Part shown: piece after piece, positions 22,500 through 35,060 of the stretch | Numbering within the stretch: the stretch's first letter is position 1 | How the letters are laid out: each line of letters starts with the position of its first letter | From: Dendrobium chrysotoxum | Taxonomy: Eukaryota; Streptophyta; Magnoliopsida; Asparagales; Orchidaceae | Assembly (NCBI GenBank): GCA_019925795.1 | Contig: CM034305.1 | Span: 92,168,433 to 92,232,432, forward strand | DNA length: 64,000 nucleotides | Direction: 5' to 3' | The notes under the pieces: model-generated | The model's database searches: none | The model's input: only the letters and a program-made list of their open reading frames with translations | Told to the model about the DNA's origin: nothing | Made by a program: the position numbers and the translations under genes

Positions 22500-25163
22500 T
22501 CAGGTGCTTCGTGTCTGAACAATTTAATTTTCATTAAAATTAATCTACAACTTAAAAATAATATAATGAGATAATTTGATCATTTAAGGAGATTTTCTAT
22601 ATTAATAAAATCTTATGAATATACATATGACTTGTAATTACCCTCAGTAGAAGTCTTAGTTCTATAAAAATATTAGAAAAATACAATACTCAACCGATAA
22701 ACCTATTTTAAATTGAAAGCACCTAAAAATTATGTAAGGTTGACCAATTCAAATCCTCTGAGTAAAAATACATCAAACTATCATAGATGAATATTCTTTA
22801 GCATAAAATTGATGAATTATTTATATTGTGGGCTATGAAAAAGCATATGTATCATTGCAATATAAGATGTCATTTTCATGTGGTATATTAAACAAGAGAA
22901 AATAAAAAGGCTATGAGATTTTGCCTTCTTGTGATGACTTTATTTTTTCATTTTGATAGTTCACCAATTACACAAGTGTACAATACTAATCACTTGTCCA
23001 TTAAGGGAGAGCATGTTTTATTAAATCTAATAACATTGTCTAACACATAAGTGTATAGCTAAAATGGCTCTCTCAATACAAAAAAGGTGGTCATCAAGCT
23101 CATAGTGGTTTTATTTAGGTGATGATGACTCGCTCAATCAATATCCCATGGTTTATTGTTCATGATAGGCTATGGACTCTGATCTAGTTAGTCAGTAGAG
23201 ATAATGACTCTAACTTGACTAGAGGATTTTGATCAACAAACATTAGTGTATCATCTAAGAGGATCTTATGCACCTGAAAGCTGGTTGAATGGTCAATTTC
23301 AAATTTGCTTAAGCAAATAGTGAGCTTTGTGCAATATAAACATCAGTATTATTAATAAGTTTGAATGCATGCCATTAAGGAACATACATATATTAAATAT
23401 ACATGTACTATAATGGTCTTGTGTCTCTAGTCAATCATACATTCATATAGATTTTTCATAAATGTGCCATAACGGTGTCTTTTTTTTTGCTAGCAATTTA
23501 GTTAGATATTCCCTTTGTAGCACTAAATTTTGAGCATGTGATTCAAGAAAATGCCACAATCTCTCTTGCCACAACCACATTATTCAAAACCTATATCACA
23601 ATCTTACAATCTTATTTACATCATATATAATCATTTACTTTAAGGCCTATACAATAACTATGCTTATGCCATAATCATCCCCACCTCTAGAAGGAGGATT
23701 TACTTGACTACTCTTACCTAATTCCATAACCTTATGGTGTCATATCCTCCACCAACTCCATGTTGCACAACTTTAACTCTAAAACATAGTTCATCTATTG
23801 CCTATCTTTAGTCACGTTCTTGACCATCTTGCACTATCTTGTACCATCACTTTAAGGTTATGTTGCCTTCATCTTCAAGAGAGGATTGGCCCTATGACTC
23901 TCTATATTGTCTTATTTATCTTTTAGGGTTTGTAACATCTCTATATGTATAAGGAGGTTATCATTAATCACCTCCAATATCATCCTACATTGTAGCACCT
24001 TGTATATAGTGTTATTTTTATCGCTAGAAGAGTCATATCTTGAATAATTTTGTGATGACTTTCTTATGTTGTATGAACATTTACATTTATATCGTATTGC
24101 TTTTATTTTAATGGGAATGATTAACGTGAGCATCCTTAATGGCCTTAGAACCTTCTTTCACCCCTTTGCATGCATGCCGCTTGAAAGTAATACCATCTCC
24201 ACCTCTATAAGGAGGATAATCTTGACTTCCCTTAATCACCTATACAACCTAGTTGTTTTGTTTCTTTGGGCATCCTAAGGTCATGCTACCTTTACCTTTA
24301 GGAGGAGGACATCACAACCATCCTTAGTAGCCTCCATTACTTTCTTATATTGCTTTATTTATCACTTTCTAGTCATGCCACCTTCAATTCTATGTGGGAG
24401 ACTGTCTCAAACATCCATAGTGGTTACCATAACATTCTCAAACTACTTTGTCCACTGGCTTTTGGTTGAGCTGCTATCAAATTTAAGAGCTATTTAGGCC
24501 ATCCTTAACAGTCTCTTTGACCTTATTAAATCTCCTTGTCCATCAAAATAAAGTAATCCACTTCCACCTCATGTGGAAGATTGTTTCAATAATCAATCTC
24601 ATTATATCACAAATACCAAGTATTATAATAATAACTTACACTTGCTTTTATATTAAAACCTTCTTTAAGTTAAAAATGATCCATTTATAATTCAAAACTA
24701 TTGTTAAAGAAAGCTAATTTGGCTGAATTAGTTGTTTGCTTTTTACATTTTTCATATTTTCCATGTAAAAATCTGGTATCCCCGTCCCATTTTATGTATT
24801 CGTCTAATTGTACATGAATTATCATTCATAGCTAATGTAATCAAATTCTCTCCATCACTATGACTCCTAACATGCAACAATATCTATTAAAAACCACAAA
24901 GAGAAAGAAAACTTCTCTCATCATCTCAGATTAATTAGGTTGAGGAATTTCAAGATCGTATCATTAACATTCATAAACAAAATCATTAAATAAACTAAAA
25001 CAATGTATTAATAATCTCTAATTTTGCGCTTCACAATCACTTCATCTCTCTGCTTTAAAGTTCAACAATTGATTTGAAAGACGGTTATGGAAGAGGGCGC
25101 TCATCCGGTGTGAAAAAAGATTATGTGAGAAGGTGTTGGAAAACAATCAACAACTTGAGTGGC

Positions 25164-26498
25164 TGTTGACCTTATTTTAGGTCAGACCCAGGCTTTGGGT
25201 CAACCTGGTTGACCAGGTCAACCTAGGTTGACCCATTAGGCATGAATGGGTCTATTCATGTTCAAATCAAATCCTAATCAAACCCAACCCCCCCTAGGCT
25301 CAATCCATTGATCCTTTGAGCCTAGTTGACTGGTTTGACCAAGTTAAGCATGGACTTGGTCAACTCTAACTCTTAATGGGTCAAAATGATCTATTTAGGT
25401 CAAGTTAAGACCCATTAAAGCTCCAAACCTTTCCTAATCTATTCAAAACCCAAACCACGGCCTTGATAGCCTATTTCCCTCCTAATCAAACCCTAGATTG
25501 GATCCTAACCGTTAATCTTGAGGTTAGAGCTTTAAATAGATGAAATTAAGGTTGGTTTGGGATCTTTTTTTTTTCTTGCTCTCTCCCCAAGCATCCTCAG
25601 CTCCTGAGATTTGGCGAGAGAACTCCCACGACCTGTCCCCACCTCCCCCACTCAAATTCGGCCGGCAAACGCTCGCCGGCGGCAAGATTCCGGCGACCCG
25701 AAGCTTAAGACGTCCAAGGCCTTGGTCCGGTTGATCCAGAGCTCGTTTGAACGCGGCTTCAACTAGGAAATCATACGAGGACAATCTACAAGTGCAACCT
25801 AACCAAAATCCTGAAGATCCCACAGTAAAATTTCTTTAAAACCCTTAACCTAGGTCTAAATACTTAGAGTTAATTAGCATTTTGATAAGTGCATTTTAAG
25901 CCAAACAAACTATACCACACGATTTCTGTTCATGCATAGACCTTAGGTTCCAAATTTCGTTCGATTTCATGCATTGGATCGCAAGAACGAGCTCAAAACT
26001 CGTTCTAGGGTTTGGTATACACCCGCCTGAACTGCTCAGGATCTGGACCGTTGATCTTCGGATCAACGGCGCGGATCCGATCATTCCGCGGTCTCGTGCG
26101 AACCGCAGCGGTGATCCCGCGGTTCCGTTCTCGGTCTGGCGAAATCCAGACCGTCCGTCTCATACCCCGGGAGATCGGACGGCTTCGGAGCCTCGCCAAC
26201 GTGGCTAAGTGGACGCGCTGTCCGCAGCAATCATTGCCGTATTCATTACGGCAATGATTGCCCTGTCGGCAATCATGGCCGCAGACCACGGAGCGAATCC
26301 GGCTCTGCCACGTGGCCTGCACCGAGCCGCCACCGCGGTTCTGTTCCCAATCAATGCCCGGAACCGCGGAGCCAGTCCTGGGCCGACACGTGGCCGGTCC
26401 GCCGCCGCCGTCGCCGGAAATTCCCTTTTTTATTATTTTTCTTTTTCCTTTTAATTCTTTTTTTTTATTATTTAAATAACGATAAAAAAAATTAGAAA

Positions 26499-26532
<34 letters not shown>

Positions 26533-26920
26533 CATTAGTGATAATAATGCTATTATAATAATATTATTATTAATATTATTATAATATATTAATAATATTA
26601 AGTATTATTGTTATTATAATATATTAGTAATAATAATATTATTATAACAATAATATTATTAGTATTATTATAATATACTAATATTATTATTATTATTATT
26701 ATTATTATTATCACTATTATTATTATTTCCATTTAGAAAATTATTCTAAAAAATTATTATTATTATTAGTATTATTATAATACAAATATTATAATTAATA
26801 ATATTATTATTCTTATAATAATATTATTATGATTAGTATTTGTATTATTATAATATTGATTACTATTATTATTGGTATTATTATAATATTAATATTATAA
26901 TTAATATCATTATTTTTTTT
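25164..26920 (+). repeat. 5' LTR remnant of the Tat element
   Basis: It is collinear with 36401-38140 with only scattered substitutions and small indels, which implies a fairly recent insertion. It holds tandem GGTTGACC/GGTCAACC motifs at the start, a TTTAAATAGATG TATA-like box near 25531, a GC-rich segment (25980-26420) and then ATT-rich sequence. It breaks off after TTTTTTTT at 26920, in the middle of the LTR as judged from the 3' copy. Confidence 0.9.
26497..26920. repeat. ATT-rich array in the 5' LTR
   Basis: TTATTA-type trinucleotide arrays, with interspersed ATAATATTA palindromic units, continue to the deletion junction. The counterpart in the 3' LTR runs from 37725 to about 38720. Such slippage-prone sequence is a plausible place for the deletion breakpoint. 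Confidence 0.85.
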
Positions 26921-26921
26921 A

Positions 26922-27871
26922 GGAAGGCCCTGGATTCATGAGTATGGAATGATGCCCTCTACCCTGCACCAATGTATGAAGTATATGAGCAATGAAGTCG
27001 AGTACTCCATTCCCGGGGATACCCAACCCTTTTTGTGCACGAGGTCTCTATTTACGATGACGCTGAGCATTACATACCTCGTAAGAAGAGTAAACCTCCT
27101 TTTGTCCAGTCACCAGTGATACCTGCCAGCACTGTACAGGGTCATGTACAGCTACCTGCGCGAGGTCCATCATAGATTAGTATTGAGGCAGATACCTCAA
27201 CTGCGGATCCTGTTAGATCTCCTTTCCAATTTACAGTTGGGCACGATGTTCCCCCTAGTAGAGGTAGGGGAGAGCGAGGTAGAGGTAGAGGTAGAGGATT
27301 GACTCGCCCGCCGCGAAACTACGACACTCAAATTCCTCCTCCCTCATATCTTTACGCTTCTCCTTTGACTGTCGAGTCCGCCTCCTCTGATGATGAGATG
27401 ATTGTTATTCCTCATCACCCAGCTCCCTCACCAGCCCCAGATGTCACTGATTATAGTTCACTACCTACCTTTCGTAAGTACCTTATACCCGAGGGTGGTT
27501 TAGTTATTGACAGTGGTTCAGACGAGGAAGTAGACCCCCGACGTCAGACCATTAGGCAACAACCCCTTTCCCATCAGATACGTGGAATAAGGGTTGAGGA
27601 GTCTCACCAAAGATCTTTGGTTACCCCCTCCACTAGTGATGGTGGTGCACTACAAGTTAGAGGTCGCCCTCTGCCTCCTCTGTACGAAACATTTGTGCCA
27701 CCACGAGCTAGTGAGTGTGCCTCATTATTCCATAGTGTAGGTGCCCCACTGGGTCCTGAGAGTCAGGGTTCAATAGAGACCGCTATGGATAACAAGGTCA
27801 CGACTGCTCCTCGTTATTTTTCCCCTTTTGTGGAAGACTGTATAGAGTTGGGTGCAGTTATCTCGACCTAG
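26922..27871 (+). pseudogene. Protease end and linker of Tat polyprotein
   Basis: At the deletion junction the frame opens at 26922 with GRPWIHEYGMMPSTLHQ, the conserved C-terminal block of Tat-type retropepsins (usually preceded by ILG). The catalytic DSG part has been deleted. Downstream, after frame changes, come an arginine-glycine run (SRGRGERGRGRGRG, about 27240-27298) and a 190-codon proline- and acid-rich linker ending at 27871. This linker region joins protease to reverse transcriptase in such elements and has no known enzymatic motif. Confidence 0.75.
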
Positions 27872-28095
27872 TCATATGAGCAAGCTCTACGATAGGCTCG
27901 TGTTTGGCGGACCGATATACCTCAGACTAAGCAAGGTTTAGGTTATGTCGAGTAAAGCTCACCTAGCCACGCTAACATTCGAGCGATTTTCCACTCATAT
28001 CCGGTTGTTTCTCTTACCGATAAAGAAGACTCGGGTGATGACGAGGATAGAGTACTTGATGCTCCTCAAGAGTTTAAAGATGGCATCAGACTGTC

Positions 28096-30174
28096 ATGGA
28101 TGAATTGTGTGAGGTAAACATAGGCACTGAATCAGATCCTAGACCTATTTTTCATAGTGTCTTGTTATCTGACTCAGAGGCTCAAGAATACATCGAGCTA
28201 CTCTCAGAGTTTAGAGATTACTTTGCCTGGAACTACACTGAGATGCCTGGTCTAAACCCAGATGTAGCAGTCCACAAACTAGCCATTAAGCCTGATGCAG
28301 TCCCTGTTAAGCAAGCACCTCGTAGGATGAGGTTGGAGATAGAACAACAGGTGATCGCTGAAACTAAGAAGCTTATAGAGGCCGGTTTCATTTGTGAAGA
28401 GAAGTACCTTACTTGGCTTGCCAATATTGTTCCAGTCTGGAAGAAGAACGGGCAGATTCGTGTCTGTATCGACTTCCGTGATTTAAACAAGGCATGTCCT
28501 AAGGATGATTTTCCTCTTCCTATCCCCGAGCTTATGGTGGATATAGCATCATCCCATAACATTTTCTCCTTCATGGATGGTTCATCTGGTTACAATCAGA
28601 TAAAGATGGACCATGAGGAGGAGAAGTTTACTGCATTTCGCACACCTATAGGTGTATTTTGCTACAAGGTGATGCTCTTTGGTCTCAAGAATGTCGGGGC
28701 CACCTATCAACGTGCTATGACTGTTATCTTCGACGAGATGATACACGAGCAAGTTGAATGTTATGTGGATGATCTGGTAGTCAAAAGCAAGGTCCGTGGA
28801 GATCACCTTCGAGATCTACGAATCATTTTTGAACGCATGCGCAAATATGATTTAAAAATGAATCCCCTAAAATGCGTATTTGGAGTTAGTGCAGGAAAGT
28901 TTCTAGGGTTTATAGTTCGCTACCGTGGCATTGAGATTGATCCTTCCATGATCAAAGCCATAGTAGATCTAAAACCCCCTAAAAGCCTTACCCAGCTAAG
29001 GTATTTTCAAGGAAAGCTAGCCTTCATGCGGAGATTTATCTCCAATTTGTCTGGCAGGTGTCACCCATTTGCTACCCTAGCAAAGAAAGACGCCCGCTTT
29101 CACTGGGATGAGCGTTGCCAGGAGGCCTTTGAGAGCATAAAGCGCTACCCGATAAACCCCCCTATTTTAGCTGCACCCATCCCAGGGAGGCCGTTAATTC
29201 TCTACACTACGGCCCTGGATGAGTCATTGGGTGCATTGTTGGCTCAAGAGAATGAGGAAGGCAAGGAGAATGCCTTGTACTACCTCAGTAGACGATTGAT
29301 ACCCGCAGAGCTGAAGTACCCGGTGATGGAAAAGCAATGTCTAGCTTTGATCTTTGCGGTACAGAAGCTCAGGCATTATATGCTTTCACACAAGGTCAAC
29401 CTAATCTCTCGAGTCAACCCCTTGCAGTATCTGATGACCCGTCCGACCCTCTCAGGTCGTCTGGCACGATGGTCTATGATCCTACTGCAGTTTGACATCA
29501 CTTTCATCCCTCAGCGGGCCGTTAAAGGACAGGCTCTAGCTGATTTTCTTGCTGCTCACCCGATCCCTGCAGACTCCCCACTCAATGATGAGCTGCCTGA
29601 CGAGCTAATGATGAGTGTGGATGAGCAGGAGTCCCCTACTTGGGAGTTTTACTTTGATGGTGCGTCATCCGTTAGAGCTTTGAGCCTGAATGAAACTCCT
29701 ATAGTTAGGGTATGTATGGGCCTCATTTTCGTATCCCCTGAAGGTCACACTCTGAGATATTCCTATAGTCTTTTAGAACCTCGTACCAATAATGAAGCTG
29801 AGTACGAAGCTTTGATTTTAGGATTGGAGTTGGCCATTCAGATGAATGTTATGCGGGTGAAAATCTTTGGAGACTCACAACTAATTATAAATCAAGTAGC
29901 GGGAGTCTACAAAGTACTTAAGCCGGAGCTCTTGCCCTATCACAACAAAGCAATGGAGCTCTTGTGTTTGATTCCCAAAGTGACCTTAGCTAAAATCCCT
30001 AGATCTGCTAATGACAAGGTAGATGCATTAGCTAAGTTAGCAAAGGAACTGGTTGACCCAACTGGCAACCCACTGTCTATCGTTGTCCAATGCCGTCAAG
30101 CTCTATGCCCCGCAGACCTGTCTTCTCCTGATCAGACCCTCACAGTATTTTCAGTTGAGGAAGAGTCAGACTGA
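28096..30174 (+). pseudogene. Tat reverse transcriptase with two RNase H domains
   Basis: This 692-codon frame holds reverse transcriptase at about residues 60-290 (CIDFRDLNKACPKDDFPLP; first catalytic Asp 161 in FMDGSSGY; YVDD at 223-226). The first RNase H is at about 365-485. A second, archaeal-type RNase H is at 515-655, with Asp 521 (FYFDGASS), Glu 567 (NNEAEYEA), Asp 593 (GDSQLI) and Asp 643 (KVDALAKLA). The enzyme would copy element RNA into DNA. The second RNase H defines the Tat lineage. The frame ends at TGA 30172-30174, where relatives read Trp before RIPFIEYL, so a single substitution separates it from integrase. All catalytic residues look intact. Confidence 0.92.
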
Positions 30175-31422
30175 AGAATACCCTTTATAGAGTATTTGAA
30201 GCATAGCATGATTCTAGATGATAGATCCCTTGCTGCTCAGATCAGAAAGAGAGCTCTATCATTCACCTATGTGAACGACACCTTGTATCGACGCTCTTTC
30301 GACCAGATGTGGTTGCGTTGCCTCAATAATGAGGAGGCTCGCAAGGTCATGGGCGAGATTAATGAAGGTCTTTGCAGTGCTCACCAGTCCGGACCAAAAA
30401 TGAAAGGCAGAATTAATCGCCTTGGTTATTATTGGCCGACTATGATCCGTGATTGCATGGAGCACGCTAGAAAGTGCCACCAGTGCCAAATTCATGGCAC
30501 GGTGATTCACCAACCCCCCAATCTGCTGCACCCTACTATATCATCTTGGCCATTTGAGGGCTGGGGCACGGATGTAGTGGGTCCTATCGACCCTCCTTCC
30601 TCTAAGGGTCATAGGTTCATTTTAGCTGCCACTGATTACTTCTCTACGTGGGCAGAGGTTGTGCCACTTAAGGAAGTCAAATCAAAAGACGTGATGCGTT
30701 TCTTTCGTGATCATATTGTCTATCGCTTTGGTGTCCCACGCCGTATTATTTCAGATAACGGCCCGTCGTTTAGAAGCACCAAAATTTCCAGATTTGCCCG
30801 CCAGCATAACATCAATTGGCGATACTCTTCAATTTACTATCCCAAGGCCAATGGCTTGACGGAGGCATTCAATAAAACTCTCGTGCAATTAATAAGAAAA
30901 ATCTTGATCGCAAACAAACGAGAGTGGCATGATAGACTTCCCGAAGCACTATGGGCCTATAGGACTACATATCGTACTCCTACTCAGTCTACCCCATATG
31001 CTTTGGCTTTCGGGGTTGAGGCTGTCCTCCCACTTGAGGTCGAGCTCCCCTCATTGCGTGTGGCTGTCAGCCACAATCTTTCCCACGAAGATAACGCCCG
31101 ACTATGGATGGAAGAGCTTGATGGTTTAGAGGAGCTTTGCCTACAAGCTTATTAGAACCTCAAACTATACCAGGCTCGTATGGCTCGATCACATGATCAC
31201 CTTGTCCGACCCCGTGCTTTTCGGGTTGGCGAGTTGGTCCTTGTTTTACGCAGACCTATCATTTCGCACCGTCGCCGAAGTGGTAAGTTCGAGCCTGTCT
31301 GGGAGGGCCCCTTCGCTGTAGAGCAAGTCTATGAAGGTGGTGCCTACCTACTCGTTGATGCCAATGGTGTTCACCCTATACCTGTCATCAACGGGCAGCA
31401 CTTGAAAAAGTACTATGCCTGA
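30175..31422 (+). pseudogene. Tat integrase, one internal stop
   Basis: It is in the same frame as the reverse transcriptase, after the nonsense codon. The zinc-binding region includes GLCSAHQSGPKMK and CHQC. The DDE core has Asp 126 (GTDVVGP), Asp 187 (ISDNGPSF) and Glu 223 (NGLTEAFN), counted from ATG 30196, giving the standard D-D-35-E spacing. A TAG at 31153-31155 cuts the protein before the C-terminal domain, which resumes in frame (NLKLYQARMARSHDHLV, FRVGELVLVLRR) and ends at 31422. Integrase joins the cDNA to host DNA. With two stops in pol and no gag, the copy is non-autonomous. Confidence 0.92.
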
Positions 31423-32269
31423 GTTCGCTCTTCGAAAGGGAGGGGGTCTCCCTACCGCCTGTAAATACTTCTCTGTATATGCACCCCCTTTGGAGGGGCT
31501 TCTCCACTTTTCGGCAGTCTGTGTGGCCACGACGATTTATCCTCTACCACACGACGTTTGTTACGAGAAGTATGAGGCTATCCTTAGGGGTGGTGAGGTG
31601 AGATGATACGATTCGTTCACTAGCATAAACTTTAGTCTCTATCATCTCCCTTGCCTGAACTCTTCTAGGCCAGATCTTGACCCATATCAGTCCAAATACA
31701 GATTCAAGTTCTATCTTCAATGATGGGGTCTTTAAATTCGACGCACAAAATTTCTAAAAGAAAGATTAATCTGAGAAAAGCCTGAGAGCTTGAAATATAA
31801 AATAAGTTTTTGAGGGAATTTTTCCTTAGAAAGTACATGACTTATTTTTCCTAATGAAAAATTTACTCCTGTCTTCTTTAGAAAGTGAAGTAATTGGTGG
31901 TTGACTCCTCTAAGCGCTTGAAGGATGATTATAATGATTCAAAAAAAAAGAACGCGTGCCTTCTCTCTCATCCCTTGCTTGGGATGATTTCCTATTTTGA
32001 ACTAAAATCTATATCAAATTGAAATTAGATTTAGAGATGAATATTTTCCTAGTCATCTTGCAGTTTTCTATCTCATAGGCGTCTTTCGCATACTAATGAA
32101 TCTATCTCATAATTTCCTCATTCAAGTTGTTCATTCTTATCATAGGATTGGGTTTGTTTTGTGGATTTTTTCTTCCTTGCACAAGAGAGTGAGTTTTCCT
32201 TTTCTTATGTTTGGAGGATAATTTTACAACTGAGAAAGCTTTCATTTAGGGATCTAGAAAGGGAGTCAA

Positions 32270-32440
32270 TTACAAAATGAAAGATACACAAAGTGTATCA
32301 AACAATGAAAAGATGCGCAGTGTGCCAAAAATCAAAGATATACAAAGTGTATCAAAAGTGAAAATTGCACAAAATGCGCCACAAAGTCAAGGATGCACAA
32401 AGTGTATCAAGTAAATAAAAGATGCGCAGTGCGCCAAATC
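32270..32440. repeat. Short tandem repeat in Tat 3' region
   Basis: Units of the form AAAGATACACAAAGTGTATCAA alternate with AAAAGATGCGCAGTGTGCCAAA. The internal halves are near-palindromic (ATACAC...GTGTAT and GCGCA...TGCGCC), repeated about five times with drift. Confidence 0.7.
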
Positions 32441-33639
32441 AAGTTGAGGGGCTCAAAATGAGCCCAAAGTGAATAAGTAAATGGCTTCCCTTTCTTGTAA
32501 ATCTCTAAGTCTCAAAAAATCCATACCCTTTGATATTTGTGATACTTGAGTTTGAAAATCATGATTCTGGTTTCATCATCGTGCAAAGATGTTCTATTAG
32601 ATATAAAAATATTTTCATGCAAGAAGATTGAGAAGATTCAGTTTCTCACTCTAATTTATACCCTTTTGAATTAGATATTTATTTAAAATATATAAGGGAG
32701 AAAGCCCAGCTTAGCTTGTAGGGAGCTTAAGCTGGGTTAGCAAAATTTAAATCCCTAACCTTCTCGGGTTTAGATGGAGTCAACATATATTGCCGAACTT
32801 TCTGAACCTTTTCTAAGGTTCAAGGTGATTCGGAGGTTAATTTTTCATTTCTAAAATAGTCCTTTCACTCTCTGATGAAATTTTCACTCTTTAGGAAATG
32901 TGTGGATCAGACTTCTCTCAAATTGATTGGTATGGGCTTAAACATCTCTTAGTGGTCCCACTATTGAGTTTGTTTAAATGTTTGCCATATTCTTTTAAAA
33001 AAAATTCGTGCACAGAAATATTTTGACCCCACCATCTGATTATAGACCCTTCTTAAGGACTGATAAGAATCTCGCATTTATTGTACCTTCCTCTTCTGAG
33101 TTCCGATAGTTTGGGAGTTTCCCCCTCTCTGTTTCCCCAGTTTCACTTGGTGCTCCCAAGTGTGGTCTGGAATATCAAAACCAATTCAGACTTCTTTGGT
33201 ACTGGGTCCATACCAACCTATGCTAGCTTGGGATGGTAATGTTGATCCACTATCCAAATCTAAATTTCATTCACATATCAATCGTGTTCTGATTGTGCCC
33301 CCAGTTTTATTCATGTGGCGAACATGGCATGGGTTATCAAAGCTAATCTTACCTCCCTCTTTGTGTTCCAATCATTAGAAGATATCTCATACTAGGAGTA
33401 ACACACGGATATGGTAAACGTTCTCTCTGCCGAGTGTTGTCTTCGACAGTACGAGACATACTTAGTCTATGATTGAGAACATATAAAAAATGCATCTATA
33501 AAATAAAAGAGGGAAGCTCTCAGCAGAGCAAAACCAGTTGCCCTTGTCACAGGTGGAACCCTGTAATACTCTCTAAGAGCTCAAATTCCCCCCAAAGTCT
33601 TTCTTTTCTTCTCCTACGAAGCGTCTGAGTGATCGCTTC

Positions 33640-34500
33640 AAGGATGAGTTTACACTTGTGATTATTATGGTCTTTTACAATCATGATAGTCCTTGTTAGT
33701 GGTGTGATACATCTTGCTCAAGATGTTAACATCCCACCTTCGCGAGCTCTGATTTCCTAGCAGGGAATCAGCTCTCTAGTTTCTTTTAGTGACCTACTTT
33801 TTCACCCTTACCCTGCTCCCAGCTACTAGAGCAGTCCTATGGGTTTGGTAGTGTTGCTCCCACCTCTCACAGGGTCCCACCAGTCAGGGTGAGTGTTACC
33901 GCTGTAATGTTTGATGTTTATTGATTTTACTCATAAATTATTTTCCTCAGTGGCGAGTGTGTCTCCTCGCTATCTTGAGTTGTTTCCCCAGTAGTGTTGC
34001 GATACGTCTGGTTACCGGTGTTAGCATCACTGACTTGAGAGCTCTGATTTTCTAGCATAAAATTAACTCATTTTCTACTTTACTTTCTCTCTCATTCGTA
34101 CTCTACTCTCAGCTGCTAGAGTAGCTCTACGGATGCACTGATATTATTCCACTTCCCATAGGATCCCACCAGTTTGTGTGGGTACCACCACTGTGAGCTT
34201 TTCATAAATATCATTCCTATGCAATGTTACTTCACTTAGTGACGAGTGTGTCCCCTCGCTACTCTTGTGTGCTTTCCTGGTTGTGATGCAGTACATCAAG
34301 TCTCAGATGTTAGCATCGCTTCTTAGTGAGCTTTGATTTTCTAGCAGAAAATCATTTCACTCTTCTTGTAGTGACATACTTTCCCACCGTAACCCGACTC
34401 TTGGCGGTGGAGCGGTCCCTTGGATGTGTTTATATTTCTTTCCACCTCTACAGAGTCCCACTAGCTTATGTGGGTGTACCACTATAGTCTTTTATGATTA
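33640..34500. repeat. Diverged tandem repeat, about 290 bp, three copies
   Basis: The marker GAGCTYTGATTTYCTAGCA occurs at 33744, 34039 and 34328, giving periods of 295 and 289 bases. Other shared blocks are TCCCACYAGY...GTGGG-type sequence and GGCGAGTGTGTCTCCTCGCTA (or GACGAGTGTGTCCCCTCGCTA). The copies are clearly diverged. Confidence 0.8.
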
Positions 34501-34744
34501 TTTCTCCTTGATACAGCCCTTCCATACTGTCTCTCGAGGCATCATCCTGATACTTCCAGATTTGTACGATCTTGGTTTTGCCTAGGCAGTTTCACTGATA
34601 TTTGGATACCCGTGGCCACGACGATTTGTCCTCTACCACGTAGTACCCAAAACATTAGTCTGAAACTCCTTAGACGACCCTTCTCTCTTTGAAATTTTCT
34701 AAATCTACCTTTCTACTCCTCTTCACGCCCCTACACATATGCGT

Positions 34745-35060
34745 GTTAGGGTATGGTTGAGATGACTTTCCCCTGATCGCTCTACTGCAGGCATATGCGT
34801 CGGGTAGACATCAGACTTTACTTGGTTGAGACTGCCCCACAGAGCCCCTGGGAGGTATATCTCACCACCTCTTTTCCCTGATTGCTCTGCTGCAGGCATA
34901 TGCGCCGAGTAGACATCAGGCTTTACTTGGTTGGGAGCACCCCGCAGAGCCCCTGCGAGGCATAGCTCACCACACCTTTACCCTGACTGTCCTGCCGCTC
35001 TGGTAGACATCAGACCTTTACCCTAATCATCTTGCTCTGATCAAGCAGACATCAGACTTT
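34745..35060. repeat. Tandem repeat, about 120 bp, partial copies
   Basis: The marker block CAGGCATATGCGYCGRGTAGACATCAG followed by TTTACTTGGTTG occurs at about 34790 and 34890, with shorter copies at about 35000 and 35040. A further copy of the ACATCAGACTTTAC block appears near 35860. It leads directly into the 237-bp array. Confidence 0.7.

Larger units (their letters stand above)
21055..25158. other. Gene-free interval between the two large elements
   Basis: Very AT-rich sequence covers 21055-21590. A GCTCAAGCTCAAG repeat end lies at 22050-22165 (reverse complement begins GAGGTGTAAACGAGTCGAG). An (AT)n run follows at 22463-22494. Bases 23600-24600 repeat a loose motif of the type CCACCTCTA-AGGAGGA several times, but no coding frame is preserved. 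No gene was recognised. Confidence 0.5.

Noticed and set aside
23600..24600. Recurring AGGAGGA / CCACCTCTA motif as a degraded coding repeat
   Set aside because: The motif spacing is irregular and no frame stays open; not supportable as a gene or regular repeat.
26005..26535. Arginine-rich open frames on both strands of the GC-rich LTR block
   Set aside because: The same frames recur in the other LTR (37180-37708) with drift; GC-rich LTR sequence keeps several frames open by chance.
28233..28806. Minus-strand open frames opposite the reverse transcriptase
   Set aside because: Antisense shadows of a strongly conserved plus-strand coding region.
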